Shown: positions 39,936 to 51,825 of the stretch, in pieces
How the letters are laid out: each line of letters opens with the position of its first letter
How positions within the stretch are numbered: position 1 is the first letter of the stretch
NCBI GenBank assembly: GCA_033807775.1
Contig: CM066325.1
Span: forward strand, 17,479,301 to 17,543,300
DNA: 64,000 nucleotides
Direction: 5' to 3'
DNA from: Saussurea involucrata
Taxonomy: Eukaryota > Streptophyta > Magnoliopsida > Asterales > Asteraceae
Notes under the pieces: model-generated
Databases searched by the model: none
The model's input: the letters and a program-made list of their open reading frames with translations, nothing else
Told to the model about the DNA's origin: nothing
Translations under genes and position numbers: made by a program

Positions 39936-41858
39936 TTAAAACCATAAACGCATGCCACCGGGATTATCAACACTAAAGGAGCCTTTAGGAATCCACTTTG
40001 GTACCATTTTAATTTTACGATCATATTTATCAAAGACGTAAAAAGGAGCATGCATATTCACACTATTTTTTGGTCTAGAAAATTTACTATTATACATGCA
40101 TGCATAAGATTTCCTAGACTTATAATTCACATTATTTATGTTGGACATATATGAGGATTTTTGCACATACGGTTTTCTCATTTCAACATTTTTAGGTGGT
40201 TCAAAATATCTTTTGATAGGCATACATAAGCACTTATCTTTACACGTATCGGAACCAACGCCTTTTCTACAATTAGTGCTATTTGACATATTTAACATTT
40301 TAAGCATTTTCTCATTGCTACTTTGAAAGGCATGTGCTAACAAATTATCTTTTTCATGTTTATCACATTTTTCTTTTAAACATGCATTTTCCTTTTTAAG
40401 CACATCACAATTAGCACATAAATCATTTTCAACTATTCTTTTCTCAAGGCATGCAATTTCTTTATTTAAAATGTCACAAGAATTGCAAACATATTTTTCA
40501 CTTAATTTATTTTCTAAATTTATGATTTTTTCATTATCGCATGCAATTTTTTGTTTGCTATCATGAATTTCCTTTTTACTTAATAATAATTCTTCCTTTA
40601 ATTTTGCGTTCTCATCTTTATAATTATTTGTAAGCATAACCATTTTTTGAAAGGCATCATTTAACATATCAAGATCATCATCATCATTACATTCATCATC
40701 GCTAGAGTAATTTGAGTAACACGAGTTTACCTCATCGTCGCTTTCCGCCATGAGACAAATGGCTTCATACTCATTTTCATCTTCACTTGCGCTCCACGCG
40801 CCTCCAACGAAGGCTTTCTCCTTCTTGATTTTAGGTTTATTTCTTTTTGGACACTCGTTGGCATAGTGATCCTTGTCTCCACATGAGTAGCAAAAGCCCT
40901 TCTTTTTCTTGGCTTCTTCATCATCACTTGATTCGCCATTTTTATTTATTTTGTCGTTCCGTTTATGGAACTTTCGGCTTCGGTTTTCTCCACCACGGCG
41001 ATAATCTCCTTTTCTTTGAAACCTATCATTTCTTGAAAACTTTTTGTTAGCTAAAAATTTAGAAAAATTTCTTACCAACATGGCTACATCGTCAAGATGT
41101 TCGGGTTGATCCTTTGAGGAGCTAGCTTTCTCCTTCTTTTTCTTCTTCTCCTTCTCGTCACTTGAAGTTGAAGCTTTAAGCGCCAAAGATTTCTTTTTAT
41201 CATGCTCCCGATCTTTGTTCCTTTTTAGTGCAATTTCATGCACTTTGAGATTTCCAATGAGATCATCTAATTTCATCATTGAGAGGTCACGGGAGTCTTC
41301 CAAGGATGTGATTTTCGGCATCCACTCCGGAGGAAGCGCTCGAAGAATTTTTCGCACGTAATCTTCGTTAGGATATGTTCTACCAAGACCTTTCAAGCTC
41401 ACCATGATAAGGTTAAAACGTTTAAACATTGAGTCGATTGACTCATCTTTTAACATCTCAAACATTTCATAATCATGTACAAGAATATTTATTTTTGAGC
41501 TTTTGACTTGAGAATTTCCTCTATGAGTATTATTTAGATTTTCCCAAATATCGTGAGCAGTTTCACAAGAATAAACACGTTCAATCTCATCTTTAGTAAG
41601 TGCCGAAAAAAGAATATGTTTAGCTTCAAAATTTAAGCAAACCCAAGCATCCTCAGCGGCGGACCATTCCGCTACTGGTTTTTCACTAATTACTCCATCT
41701 TTGGTTTTGGTGGGTTTATAATCTCCATTTTTAATAATGTCCCAGATTTTTCGACTTTTGCCACGAACGTAGCATTCAAAAAGATTTGCCCAAAGACCAA
41801 AATTTTCGGTGTCAATTTGCGGAATCTTTGTAGAAATAATTCCCTCAGAGGTTGCCAT
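39936..41858 (-). CDS. gag: Copia Gag
   Basis: This intact 640-aa Gag forms the particle that packages element RNA. Residues 10-215 match the UBN2/copia-type capsid region (for example GLWANLFECY near 21 and LKGLGRTYPNED near 155). A lysine-rich linker is followed by one CCHC zinc knuckle, CYSCGDKDHYANEC at 323-336. The C-terminal third is unusual: an acidic stretch, a long coiled coil (about 400-530) with two CXXCD.L.KE.ACL repeats, and a basic tail ending GGMRLWF. The ATG at 41858 lies about 60 nt inside the primer-binding site, as expected for the first start after the LTR. The long coiled-coil tail is in the style of SIRE-like elements; this group assignment is moderate. Confidence 0.9.
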   Translation of the reverse strand: MATSEGIISTKIPQIDTENFGLWANLFECYVRGKSRKIWDIIKNGDYKPTKTKDGVISEKPVAEWSAAEDAWVCLNFEAKHILFSALTKDEIERVYSCETAHDIWENLNNTHRGNSQVKSSKINILVHDYEMFEMLKDESIDSMFKRFNLIMVSLKGLGRTYPNEDYVRKILRALPPEWMPKITSLEDSRDLSMMKLDDLIGNLKVHEIALKRNKDREHDKKKSLALKASTSSDEKEKKKKKEKASSSKDQPEHLDDVAMLVRNFSKFLANKKFSRNDRFQRKGDYRRGGENRSRKFHKRNDKINKNGESSDDEEAKKKKGFCYSCGDKDHYANECPKRNKPKIKKEKAFVGGAWSASEDENEYEAICLMAESDDEVNSCYSNYSSDDECNDDDDLDMLNDAFQKMVMLTNNYKDENAKLKEELLLSKKEIHDSKQKIACDNEKIINLENKLSEKYVCNSCDILNKEIACLEKRIVENDLCANCDVLKKENACLKEKCDKHEKDNLLAHAFQSSNEKMLKMLNMSNSTNCRKGVGSDTCKDKCLCMPIKRYFEPPKNVEMRKPYVQKSSYMSNINNVNYKSRKSYACMYNSKFSRPKNSVNMHAPFYVFDKYDRKIKMVPKWIPKGSFSVDNPGGMRLWF

Positions 41859-41917
41859 TTAAAATACAAGAACAAGTTTTTAAAAAGCACAAATGTTTTT
41901 AAAGAAACTTGCAACCC

Positions 41918-41929
41918 GCTCTGATACCA
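41918..41929 (-). other. Copia primer-binding site (tRNA-Met)
   Basis: On the coding strand TGGTATCAGAGC lies 2 nt after the 5' LTR. Confidence 0.9.
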
Positions 41930-41931
41930 AT

Positions 41932-43123
41932 TGTTAGGACAACCTTAGGGGGGGTAAAGGTTGTATTTAAAAATATTTCACAAATAAAAATTCTCTTATC
42001 AAAATCAACAACAAATATTGCATGCACAACAAATATATAAATAAAATTAAGTGCACAACGGGAATATAAAGAGATAAGGGTAGAGAATATTGATACCGAC
42101 ATCGAGATTTAAAGTGGTTCACCACCAACTGGCTGGCTAGTCCACTTGCCGAGACACTTCTCGACACACTGATTCACTATAAGTGTTCTTTATGGTAGAA
42201 CGCAAACCTTGATACAATGATAATAAAATCTCTTGCTTTTGCTCGAGAACGTGAATCACTCACACTATTCAAATACTTACAAGAGAATATATCTCACAAT
42301 ATTAATCACTCTTGTATAAGTATAACACTTGGATCTTTGAGGGTTTGATCACTCAAAAAATATATTGAATAAGTGATGGTGTAGCTGGTAGTTTCTCCAA
42401 GAGATAGATTTTTCAATATGTATTGTGTTGCATGGAGTTGAGATGCTGCATGTATATATACTTGGAGCAGCAACGGTCGAGAGGGTGCCGCGGTATACCG
42501 CCTATATGGGCGCGGTATACCGCCCAGAAAAAGCTGACAAAAAGAAGTCAACCTGTAAAAGCAACCTGCAGCACTTGCAGCAGAGCCGCGGTATACCGCC
42601 ATACACCACGCGGTATACCGCCTGAAAAAGGTGGCTGACAGCAGGAAGGTCAACCTGCAAGAAACAGACGGAAAAGGTACCCGCGGTATACCGGCTAAAC
42701 ACCGCGGTATACCGCCCAGACAAAAACACTTCCAATCAGTCAGAGAAGTACAGCAGGCCGCCGCGGTATACCGGCTATTCACCGCGGTATACCGCCCAGA
42801 ATAAAGGGCAGGAAGCAGTACGCATGCGCAGTGTCTTCTAGAACCAAATCTTTCACAATCCAGCAAGATGATAAGATGTTACTTGGTTTATTTAAAAAGA
42901 CAGTATTAGAAAAATCCAAGTGGTATATTATTTTAGGGTGTTTATTATTATGAGATATATGATGACGTAAACACCAGTCTTGGACTCTTCAGATAAGATC
43001 TCCATGTTGTCCAATTAACTGCACACTTGGATAAAATTGTTAGAAAAACAATAATACGGTGTGTTTGTAATCATCAAAATAAATATATAAAATATATAGA
43101 GATGTGGTACACTTGCACCAACA
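41932..43123 (-). repeat. Copia 5' LTR (right copy)
   Basis: It has the same length as the left LTR. Differences seen lie at the positions equivalent to 35338 (C/T), 35612 (C/G) and 35791 (C/T). It carries the same eight palindromes at 42487-42797. Confidence 0.93.
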
Positions 43124-44433
43124 TGTTCAATCAAAGAACCAACCATATGAGTGAAAATATGGATTTAAAACACTCATTTTTCATGAAATAGCATTTTAGT
43201 TTCTGGCAGGTTACTTGCATGCATTTTATCCGACCATATCTTGAAAAATACTTAACCAAATGATATGAATCTTTTTCTGGAACTTTGTTTATTGTGTTAT
43301 GTTTCAAACCCAAGTGGTTTCATGTAAAAACTCGAAGATTTGACCCTTCGACTACTCATATGAAATTAAGTGTGCAAAGAAAATCTGACAGAGAAAATTC
43401 TCTACTTTAATCAGTTATAAGTCTCTTTATATTCCACTAAAATTCTTGATTTTTCTTCTGGAAATTTCTTTAATGAGTTACGAATCGAACAAAATTGGTT
43501 TCACTCAAAAATATTAAGATTTGGGGTCTCAAACACTCAAACCAAGACTGGTGTGCAAGAAATCAGAATCTGGCAGAATGGAAGACCTAACTTAAAATCG
43601 TCATATCTCCCTCAATATGTAACTAAAAATGATGAAATTTTTCTGGAAGATACTTTTATGAGTTAAGTTTAAAACCCAATTTGAATCACTGAAAAATGTT
43701 TAGATTTGACCCTCCAAATGGACTTGACAAAAAGATGGTGCAGACTGTTTTGGTAACTGTGACACTTAAACTTAAGTGTAATGATTAAAATAGCTAACCA
43801 CCTCTAAAAATCATTATATCTATGTCAAAAGTTCCCTAAGACCTTAAAATAATACATATAAAAATTTGGTTAAGTAAACTATTCCAGAAAATACTTAATT
43901 ATGACCATTTGTGGACCAAAAATATTTCTGCCAGCAGAATAGTAAAAGCTCTAATTCAAGAAAAAGAGATTTTAGGAATATTAAAAGTTAAAAAAAAGCA
44001 TATAAATTGTAGAATTTGTTAAAAACACCAAATTAAAACAACATATACAGGTATGTGAATGTATAAATGATGCCTTAATAAGTAAGAAATTTATAAGAAT
44101 TTTAACTCGGATTAAAACACAAGGTGAGTAAGGAATTATAAAACATGGTACAAAGGATTAAATACTATGTATAACATATAAATTTAATGATGTAACAATA
44201 AAATCCTACAAACCTTTTTAAAACCAATAAATAACATATAAAACGACAATGCAAAATAATACTTGAACCTAGTAACTAATATCAAGGCATTTTATAAGAC
44301 ATGATGGGCTAAGCAATGCTTTAGCCATAAGAGTTAGACCGAAACTGATGATGTGTTTCACTCCTTAGGAAGGACCTAGGATCGAGAAACTGTGCATCCG
44401 TGCGGCAACCCTTGGACATCCTTGCGGAACATC

Positions 44434-44720
44434 GTGAGTTTTCGCAGCCCCTTTTTACTATTTTATACGTTTTGGGGTGAAAAACATGTTACTATTATTT
44501 CAACGTTGTGAGTTTTCGCAGCCCCTTTTACTATTTTATACGTTTTGGGGTGAAAAGCATGTTACTATTATTTCAACGTTGTGAGTTTTCGCAGCCCCTT
44601 TTTACTATTTTATACGTTTTGGGGTGAAAAGCATGTTACTATTATTTCAACGTTGTGAGTTTTCACAGCCCCGTTTTACTTGTTTAAATGTTTGGGGTGA
44701 AAAGCATGTTATGATTTTAA
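44434..44720 (+). repeat. Tandem repeat of 73-74 bp in the gypsy LTR
   Basis: Units start at 44434, 44508, 44581 and 44655 with GTGAGTTTTCGCAGCCCC. The first three are nearly identical (one T indel, one A/G change); the fourth has diverged. Confidence 0.9.
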
Positions 44721-45473
44721 AATGCTAAATGATTCATGATAGTAAAATTATGGATATTTGTGATTTAAGAAATGAGTACAAATGAATGTACAACTTTACA
44801 TAAGTGACAAAGATATGTTGAGTGATAATAAAAATGTTAAGTCCCCAATAGGTACACTACTTATTAACTCATAACGAGCCGGTGATATTTGTGGATAGCG
44901 CTATTTGGTTTGACAAACCCACCTTAAACTGACGAGTAGGGGTGCACTTTATCTGGTAATAATGTTCTACTCATGTGGCCATCATACCACCTCTGAGGTA
45001 GTCCGCGGGGCGTAAGTTGTCGGAGGCTTAGTAGTGGCTCAACAATCATATATCTTGCGAAAGTCATGTATTGTAATGTGTACTCATAAGATTTAAATTT
45101 AAAGCTTGTCGTGACAAAAGACTCACGAAAATAATCTTTGGTTGAAAACTGTTTGGATATGAAAAACCTGTGAACTCACCAACTCTTTGTAGTTGACCTT
45201 TTCGTTTTAAACATGCTTTTCAGGGAATAAGAAGTAAGTGAAGGCACGTAGGGTGTATTTTGGTTGATGACATCAACATCAAGAACCTTAAAAATTTCTA
45301 TTATTAATTTTTGTATCCGTCGTTTTCTTTTGGAACTTTTTGGTTGAAGACGTTGTATTGTAATATTTCATACTATTGTATTAAACTTGTGGTTGGTGTT
45401 GTCTGTTACCTTTGAAATGAAACCCTACACTGTTATACCTCGTGTTTCCGCTTTAGCGGGGTGTGACAACATA

Positions 45474-45878
45474 CGGTTCGGTTTTCAGTCCTACTTTTTA
45501 GTCTAAAAAATATCAATACTAACTGGTCAAGTCCCAAGCTCATCCTTGAAAATGCATATGTGATTCATGAAAAAATCAATTTAAAGATACATATTAAACT
45601 CATATAAATAATATGTAATGTGAAGGTTTATTTACATATGTATCTTTAAATATATTTTTCTAATTTTTTTAATAATTCACATATTAACCTTCTCTTCTAA
45701 GTTTTTTGCAATATATTCAACATCCTTATTTGAATATCTCATACTTCAAATTTTTTTAGCAAGTATAATAGTCATTTTTGGATAAATTCCATTCATTTTA
45801 CAAGGGCATAATCAAGGGTATTTCCGTCAACAAAAGTAGTGTCAGTTTCACAAATCTATAAAAAATCCAAGGGTCAAA
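45474..45878. other. Spacer between solo LTR and Mutator-like element
   Basis: The stretch is AT-rich and no feature is recognised. Confidence 0.4.
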
Positions 45879-46199
45879 TAAAATAAAGAGTAAACTCCAA
45901 TTTTGGTCCCAGAGGTATGGGGATTTCTTTGAAACGGGGACTATGGTTTCATAACTCGACTTTACTTCCTCAAGGTTTTGATTTTGCTTTGAAACAGGGA
46001 CATGGACACTAACTCCGTTAAAAACCTTCGTTAGAGTCAGGGGCAAAATCGTCAAACCTCGTTTTTGTCTTCTTTTTGTAATTCTTTTTGCTTTTCCTTC
46101 CGTTTGTAAAAATAATAAAACTTTAAGGACCAAATACGTAATTAGCTCTAATATATATTATATATAGGGTATGTGTGTGTATATATAACACACAGGGAC

Positions 46200-46868
46200 C
46201 AAATCATCAAATCACATGGATCATCCCCTCCTTTTTTCCCGACACCACCCTTTATCGTCGAAGAAACCACTCCAGTGATCATTTCTAGTGACGAGACCAC
46301 AGGACAGCCCCACCCCACCTGCAACTCCAGAGATGATCGTCCCTACACCACAGGGATCATCATCGTCGATCATCATCGGTTGCGATCGAGAATTTTTCAT
46401 GATGATTAGGTTTGCAACAGGGACCATCGAGAGAGAGAGAGCCTGCAACTCTCCATCCTTCTCCGGCGATTAAGATCAAACCTGCAACTCTCCATCCTTC
46501 TCCCACTGTGAATTGTAAAAACACACACGTACACATACTGTGGTATTGTTCCTGTTGGTTTTATCCCCATCTTTGTTGTAGTTGCAGGTTTGGGTTTGAT
46601 AAAAGGTAAAAAAAATTGACCATGGGAAATAACACAAAGACCACAGGGATGAAGGTCGGTGATGGTCTTTCCTCTCATCCCCTCCCCTCTCTCCTTTCCA
46701 CCCCAGGAAATGTGTGTATCAAGAAATGTGTGTTTTCTACACACACATATACACACGACGGGGTACCATCATTCAAACCCATAGGGACGATGACCAAAGA
46801 TAGAAAACATGGTGGTCGGTGTTGATGGTCATGGGACGAAGCAACGAAGGTTCATAGGGAGAATGGTG
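46200..46868. other. Interior sequence of the Mutator-like element
   Basis: Several short open frames overlap on both strands without recognisable motif. The words CTGCAACTCTCCATCCTTCT recur (46443 and 46481). It could be captured host sequence, but I have no evidence of its source. Confidence 0.4.
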
Positions 46869-49800
46869 TGTAACACCCCCATTCCAAGGAATGAGAGATT
46901 ACTTCTAAACACGAATAAACGGTATATATAACGTCTCCAATTAAGAAATTAAAACTCCAAACAGAAGATTCAAGTATCTCCCAACAAATGAATGAAACCC
47001 AACAAATCACTAACAATTGCGATAAACCTCTCAAAAGCTTGAAATTTAGATCTCGATCTACTCTCCTTCACAAAGTCCAAACAGCCCCTTGATTACCTGC
47101 CGACTGTCGTGAGGAAAAGAGAAAAAAAACACGGTTGAGCCAAATGCTCAGTGCACGAATGTATAACCATAACAAAATGAAGTAATACCAAAAACGTACT
47201 AACTCGATCTCAAGATATTAGACATAACGGTTTCAAAATTTTAGTGAAGACGATAATTATTACCTTCAACGAATAACATAGAGTGAGACAAAATCTAAAA
47301 GAACCGACAATATCAAAATCAAACAAATAACATATGATGGGATGAATCGAGCTCGAATAACGCATACACTTGCATATCAACCGACGTGACAAGTGTCACA
47401 CATCTGGCCACACAAGCTCGTACATTGGGTTGCAAATCCACACGTACTAAATGTGAGATGCGACGTTGGGCACTACACCGACATCCACCCTACAACAAAT
47501 CACATAAGCTAGGGTCGACCCATACACCTCCTAAATCAAATAATCATCACACCATATATAGCTCTGACAAGAGCACAAAAGAGGAGACGTCGTGGTCTAA
47601 TCACACCGCCACGGTTAGTGTCACGCCATCGGTGCCACAATGACGTGCGTATGGTACCCCATAGGTGGTTAGTAGCTCGACTTATCCGAAATAAATTGTC
47701 ACCACACATGTGACGTATAACAAATAATAAATTTACATGAACGGTGTCGGAGTCAAATAAAAGATTATTCATACTTATCCAAAATGGTCTCAAAGGACTG
47801 AGAGGTCGAAATCAAATCAATCCGATTATTATATAATGATCGATAGCAAAACGTAAATAAGTCACATTTAATTAACGACACTATCGACTAACACATATGG
47901 AACAAGCGAATTAAGTCTCCAAAAAGTTGAGAATCCAACAAATAACACAACTCGAAGACGTCAATGAAATTCATATATTAGGTACGAATAAAGCTAACAC
48001 AAACGAACCAAGCTTACGTGTTTGTGTATGTAAAATACTCCTTAACCGGCCCGACAATGACCCTTTCACATAAACATCCCCAATATCTGTACGAATCTGC
48101 AACAACAGAAGTAAATAATCCAACTGAAAATTTATATTCTTACCGACCTATAATCACCGGCACCTTTAAACGAACATACTTAACTCGACAATAATAAATC
48201 TGTAATTGTAGATAACCTTCACAATAATAATTACAACTTACTCTTTTTCTCAGACTAGCAATCCCACTATAATATTCACCTCGATCCAATTATTTCACCG
48301 TGAGTCTTAACATTTAAACAATTCCATCCCGCCGTCGAAATCTTGATAGCCCAAAAAATTCTACAAGATTAAATCATAAATTCTTTACCTTCGAAATCTT
48401 CCATAACACTTTCTAAAAAACACATATATGGAGGTGAGAAGGACAAAGAAGAACGATGTAGGGTAAATGAGGCAAGAGAATGGTCGGGACAAGAAGCATA
48501 CCAATTTATACCCATTAGTTACAAAAATGGACCCTAAAAATTAACCATTTAACATATCTAACCCTGCAACTTTTTTATTGCAAACCGAGTTATTACAAAC
48601 TCTCCCCCTTAACGGAATTCCGTCCCGGAATTCATTCAAACAACAAACGAGGGTAACTGAATACCAAAAATCGAATACAGAATGGTACAACATATCAATA
48701 CCTTTAAGAAAGTTCCAAAGAACCTTTAAATAATCAACCTTCTAGATTTCCCATCTAGACGCTTTGGTCCGAAGTGGAACCATCTTTTGAATCAAAACAC
48801 AATTACTAACAGGTTGCTACGCTTTCACTGCGCACTCAGATTAAACTTACAGAACACACGGTCTTATTGATAATCACAATCTTACTTGATAAAACCAAAT
48901 CAAAAGTATCACATTTTCCATCAACGACTTGCTCAATATCCCAACTCAAAAATTGAAGACGCGCAACAAACATTACTTGCTTTGATCATATCAAGACCTA
49001 CCAGACCAACCGGACCAGATATTGTACGTTTTATTCACACACCTGGACTCACGATATTAAAACACGTCTAACTTTAAATTTCACGAACAACTACAACTCT
49101 TTTGGAAGAAATGATTCTAATGAGGTTAACACCCCAACAAATAACTCCCCGGATTAGGATAACAATCTCATAATCCGCTATTTTAATACAAAGCAATTCT
49201 TGCATAACTCACTGAGGTTCACCACAAATAATTTCTTAATGAACAGACATCCTATTCTCAATAGCACCCAATATTATAAATTAAATACCACACAAAATAT
49301 TGCACCCTTAATACAAAAATAACCACCAACCCATTCATGCTAAACACTTCATTTTGAAATTTACACCACAACAAACATAAACTCCCGATCAACCATAACA
49401 ATTACTTAATGCAATATCTTAATGTTCACCCTGGATTCCTGTATTTTCATTAAGTAAGCCGGTGTGATATTTTTTTCTTCATGTTCTTAAAGATATATAT
49501 ATATAAATAAATTACCACTAGATCATTTTTGCTTTCTCAGTCAGATTCACACAAAAGAAGTTCTTAATGGACAATTATGCAATTTTCTCAAAATTATCCA
49601 ATCATCACAATTTAAAATCCCACACGAATGGCACTACATCTTTAATAAAATACTAACCACCAATTCCTCGACGCTAGTCACGTCATCTGATATTTACATG
49701 CATCATCCCCATCTTTAATACCACTTTACATACATAACCACAAATACACTTCCTACAATTTCAATATATGAAAATCCCCCAATCAAAATCCGATCCAAAT

Positions 49801-51825
49801 CCTACAATAAACAAAACCAGGATTTTCCACCGAATGAACTAATAACCCACAAAACCACAAGGGTGGTGGCATGTTGGCAAGGGCTTGGGGGGATGTGGTG
49901 GAATATCCCATCCACCCCGGGTTCGAGTCCAGGCGTCAGCATTCTGTGGCCAGGCTTAGTCTCAGACGGCCGCTTTGTTTGTTTGTTTCCAAATTGCCAA
50001 GGATGTAGTCTAGGCAAAGCCTAGATGAACCTTACCCAAAAAAAAACTAATAACCCACAACTTTTCACAATAACTCAGAGATTCATTTACTTCTCAAAAG
50101 AAACAATCTCATACCCAGTTGTCACTAATCCAAATAACACACATCAAACATCATAAACACCCGAAACATTTACCGCACTAATACTAATTTAGATCCAACG
50201 ACTATTCACCCCAAACACCCTCAAATATACAATTTTACCAAGCCTTTAAAACAAACAAGACCTACACGCAAAATAATTTACCAACACCTTAGATAGAAAT
50301 TGCACCAAAACTCTTTCTCATACTCTTCCAAGGAACCAAATATATATTCAACAAACAACTTAAAACATAGCTTCACATTTGCATCTCATCCGACAATTTT
50401 CTTACTTCTATCAAAACCACTTATTCCAACATACCACTTTCACTTTCCCACAATATCATAACATATGAAAGATCACTTATTAACACTTAATAAAATTTGG
50501 AACAAGATTAACCACCAAAGCCAGATTTACATTTGCTAGACTAGGTATTGACAAACGGTTCCACTAAAACCCACTATCAATAATCAATTATATCACGCCA
50601 AATCATCACAAATAACACTAAATGCTTCAACATAAAACACACTTCTCGATCTCTAAACGAAGTTAACCAAACCACTTTACATGTAACGGACAAATCAAAT
50701 AATCATGAAACACTTATTGCAAATTAAACGAAAGCTTGAGGGTTCGTAAACTTATTTAAACGAATCGAATGAACGAAAAGGGTTAAGAATCCGTACCTTA
50801 AATTTCACCAAACTTGTCAGTTCACCGATCAATTACTCCTTTAATCCCGGCCTAAAAATATCCAAAAACTTAATATTAATCTACTTGACGACTTGATGGC
50901 ATAGCAAAACGAATTCGATTAAAGACTAAAATTAAAACTAAAACTAAAATTGAACTAATTCCTATCAACTCACCCGCAACAAACTAATGGACAAAAGACA
51001 GCACCAAACTAATTATATATACATATATATACCTATTTTATCCAAGCCACACACGGAACTTACATAAGGAGACTCGACTTCCATTTGGACAACCCCTCCA
51101 TGCATATTAAGTTATTAACAGCCCAATCGGAAGGCTTACGCCTCTCAAACGGCCATAAGGACAGCAGCAAATTAAAGCTAAAATTGAGTAATAGAAGGCC
51201 GGAACGCAGCAGCAAACTCGACTAAAAATCGAGTCGCTTTGGCCCGTTTTTCCGGTGATTCATACCCTTCTCTTGGCGATAAAATATCGACGACTAAGCG
51301 TACTAACGTTAGGCAACAATTAGGACACTTTTCGAGATAAAATAGAGCGGAATTTTGGGGTTCCAAAGTCTATTATAACAACCCCTTTGCTGCCATGGTA
51401 TATAAACGATGACTTTCGAGCCATCGAAACAACTCGATTGCTACCCCCGACAAACCATAAACTCGAATCCAAATACTAGTCATATAACTTCGAGACAACG
51501 ACAGAAACTTACCTCAAAACGACGATGATCCGACGGAACTATGCTTGCCTTTGCCACCGATTTCTCTCCTATTCTCTCGATCGATTTGTCCCAATCGGTT
51601 TTCTCTAGCGATCACAAGGAGTTGGGTTAGGGCTGAAATTTGACTATAGACTTCCACGGCCCATCAAAACCCAGTGAAAACTTTTTCTGGGTTTTGCATA
51701 ACTAACCCCTCAACTTTGACCCATTAACAGATTTAAGCCAACTTTAATATCTCTCAATCTCTCTCTTTTTTTACACAAACTTGCTCATTTGGAAACAAAA
51801 GTGTACTTTCTTTTCCTCTTTTTTT
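46869..51825 (-). repeat. Gypsy LTR-like sequence, about 4.9 kb, interrupted
   Basis: It starts TGTAACACCCCC on the plus strand, which is how a gypsy LTR of minus orientation would end. The motif CTCCCCCTTAACGGAATTCC (48602) is of a kind that recurs in plant gypsy LTRs. No coding frame is present over nearly 5 kb. The other end is not seen, perhaps because the LINE has replaced it. Assignment rests on style and is uncertain. Confidence 0.38.
49853..50045 (+). mobile_element. tRNA-derived SINE, full length
   Basis: An exact 15-bp duplication ACTAATAACCCACAA flanks it (49838-49852 and 50046-50060). Pol III boxes are visible: an A-box-like TGGCATGTTGG (49866) and a perfect B-box GGTTCGAGTCC (49920). 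It ends in an A-run. The 3' part (TCTAGGCAAAGCCTAGA) matches the SINE at 31958 in reverse orientation. Confidence 0.92.

Larger units (their letters stand above)
35168..43123 (-). mobile_element. Full-length Ty1/copia retrotransposon, about 8 kb
   Basis: Two 1192-bp LTRs (35168-36359 and 41932-43123) share length and differ at only three positions I could find. TGTTC flanks the element on both sides (35163-35167 and 43124-43128). Read on the minus strand the order is 5' LTR, tRNA-Met primer site (41929-41918), gag, protease-integrase, reverse transcriptase-RNase H, polypurine tract (36373-36361) and 3' LTR, the copia gene order. Gag resembles the SIRE/Maximus group. It sits inside a gypsy LTR. 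Very recent insertion is indicated, yet pol has one in-frame stop. Confidence 0.95.
34187..45468 (+). mobile_element. Probable Ty3/gypsy solo LTR split by a copia insertion
   Basis: The sequence begins TGTGACACCC and ends GGGGTGTGACA, and is flanked by ACATA on both sides (34182-34186 and 45469-45473). After removing the nested copia element (35168-43123 and one copy of its duplication) about 3.3 kb remain. No internal gag-pol or second LTR is visible, so it reads as a solo LTR. A leader-like CT-rich stretch (about 34600-34850) follows an AT-rich part, and a four-unit tandem repeat lies at 44434-44720. Such long LTRs are typical of plant chromoviruses; lineage not proven. Confidence 0.72.

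Noticed and set aside
46173..46825. Cluster of 60-116 aa frames on both strands
   Set aside because: They overlap each other on both strands, have no recognisable motif and sit in low-complexity, repeat-bearing sequence inside a transposon.
49920..49930. Possible tRNA gene because of the perfect B-box
   Set aside because: Flanking 15-bp duplication, poly-A end and lack of a cloverleaf make it a SINE.
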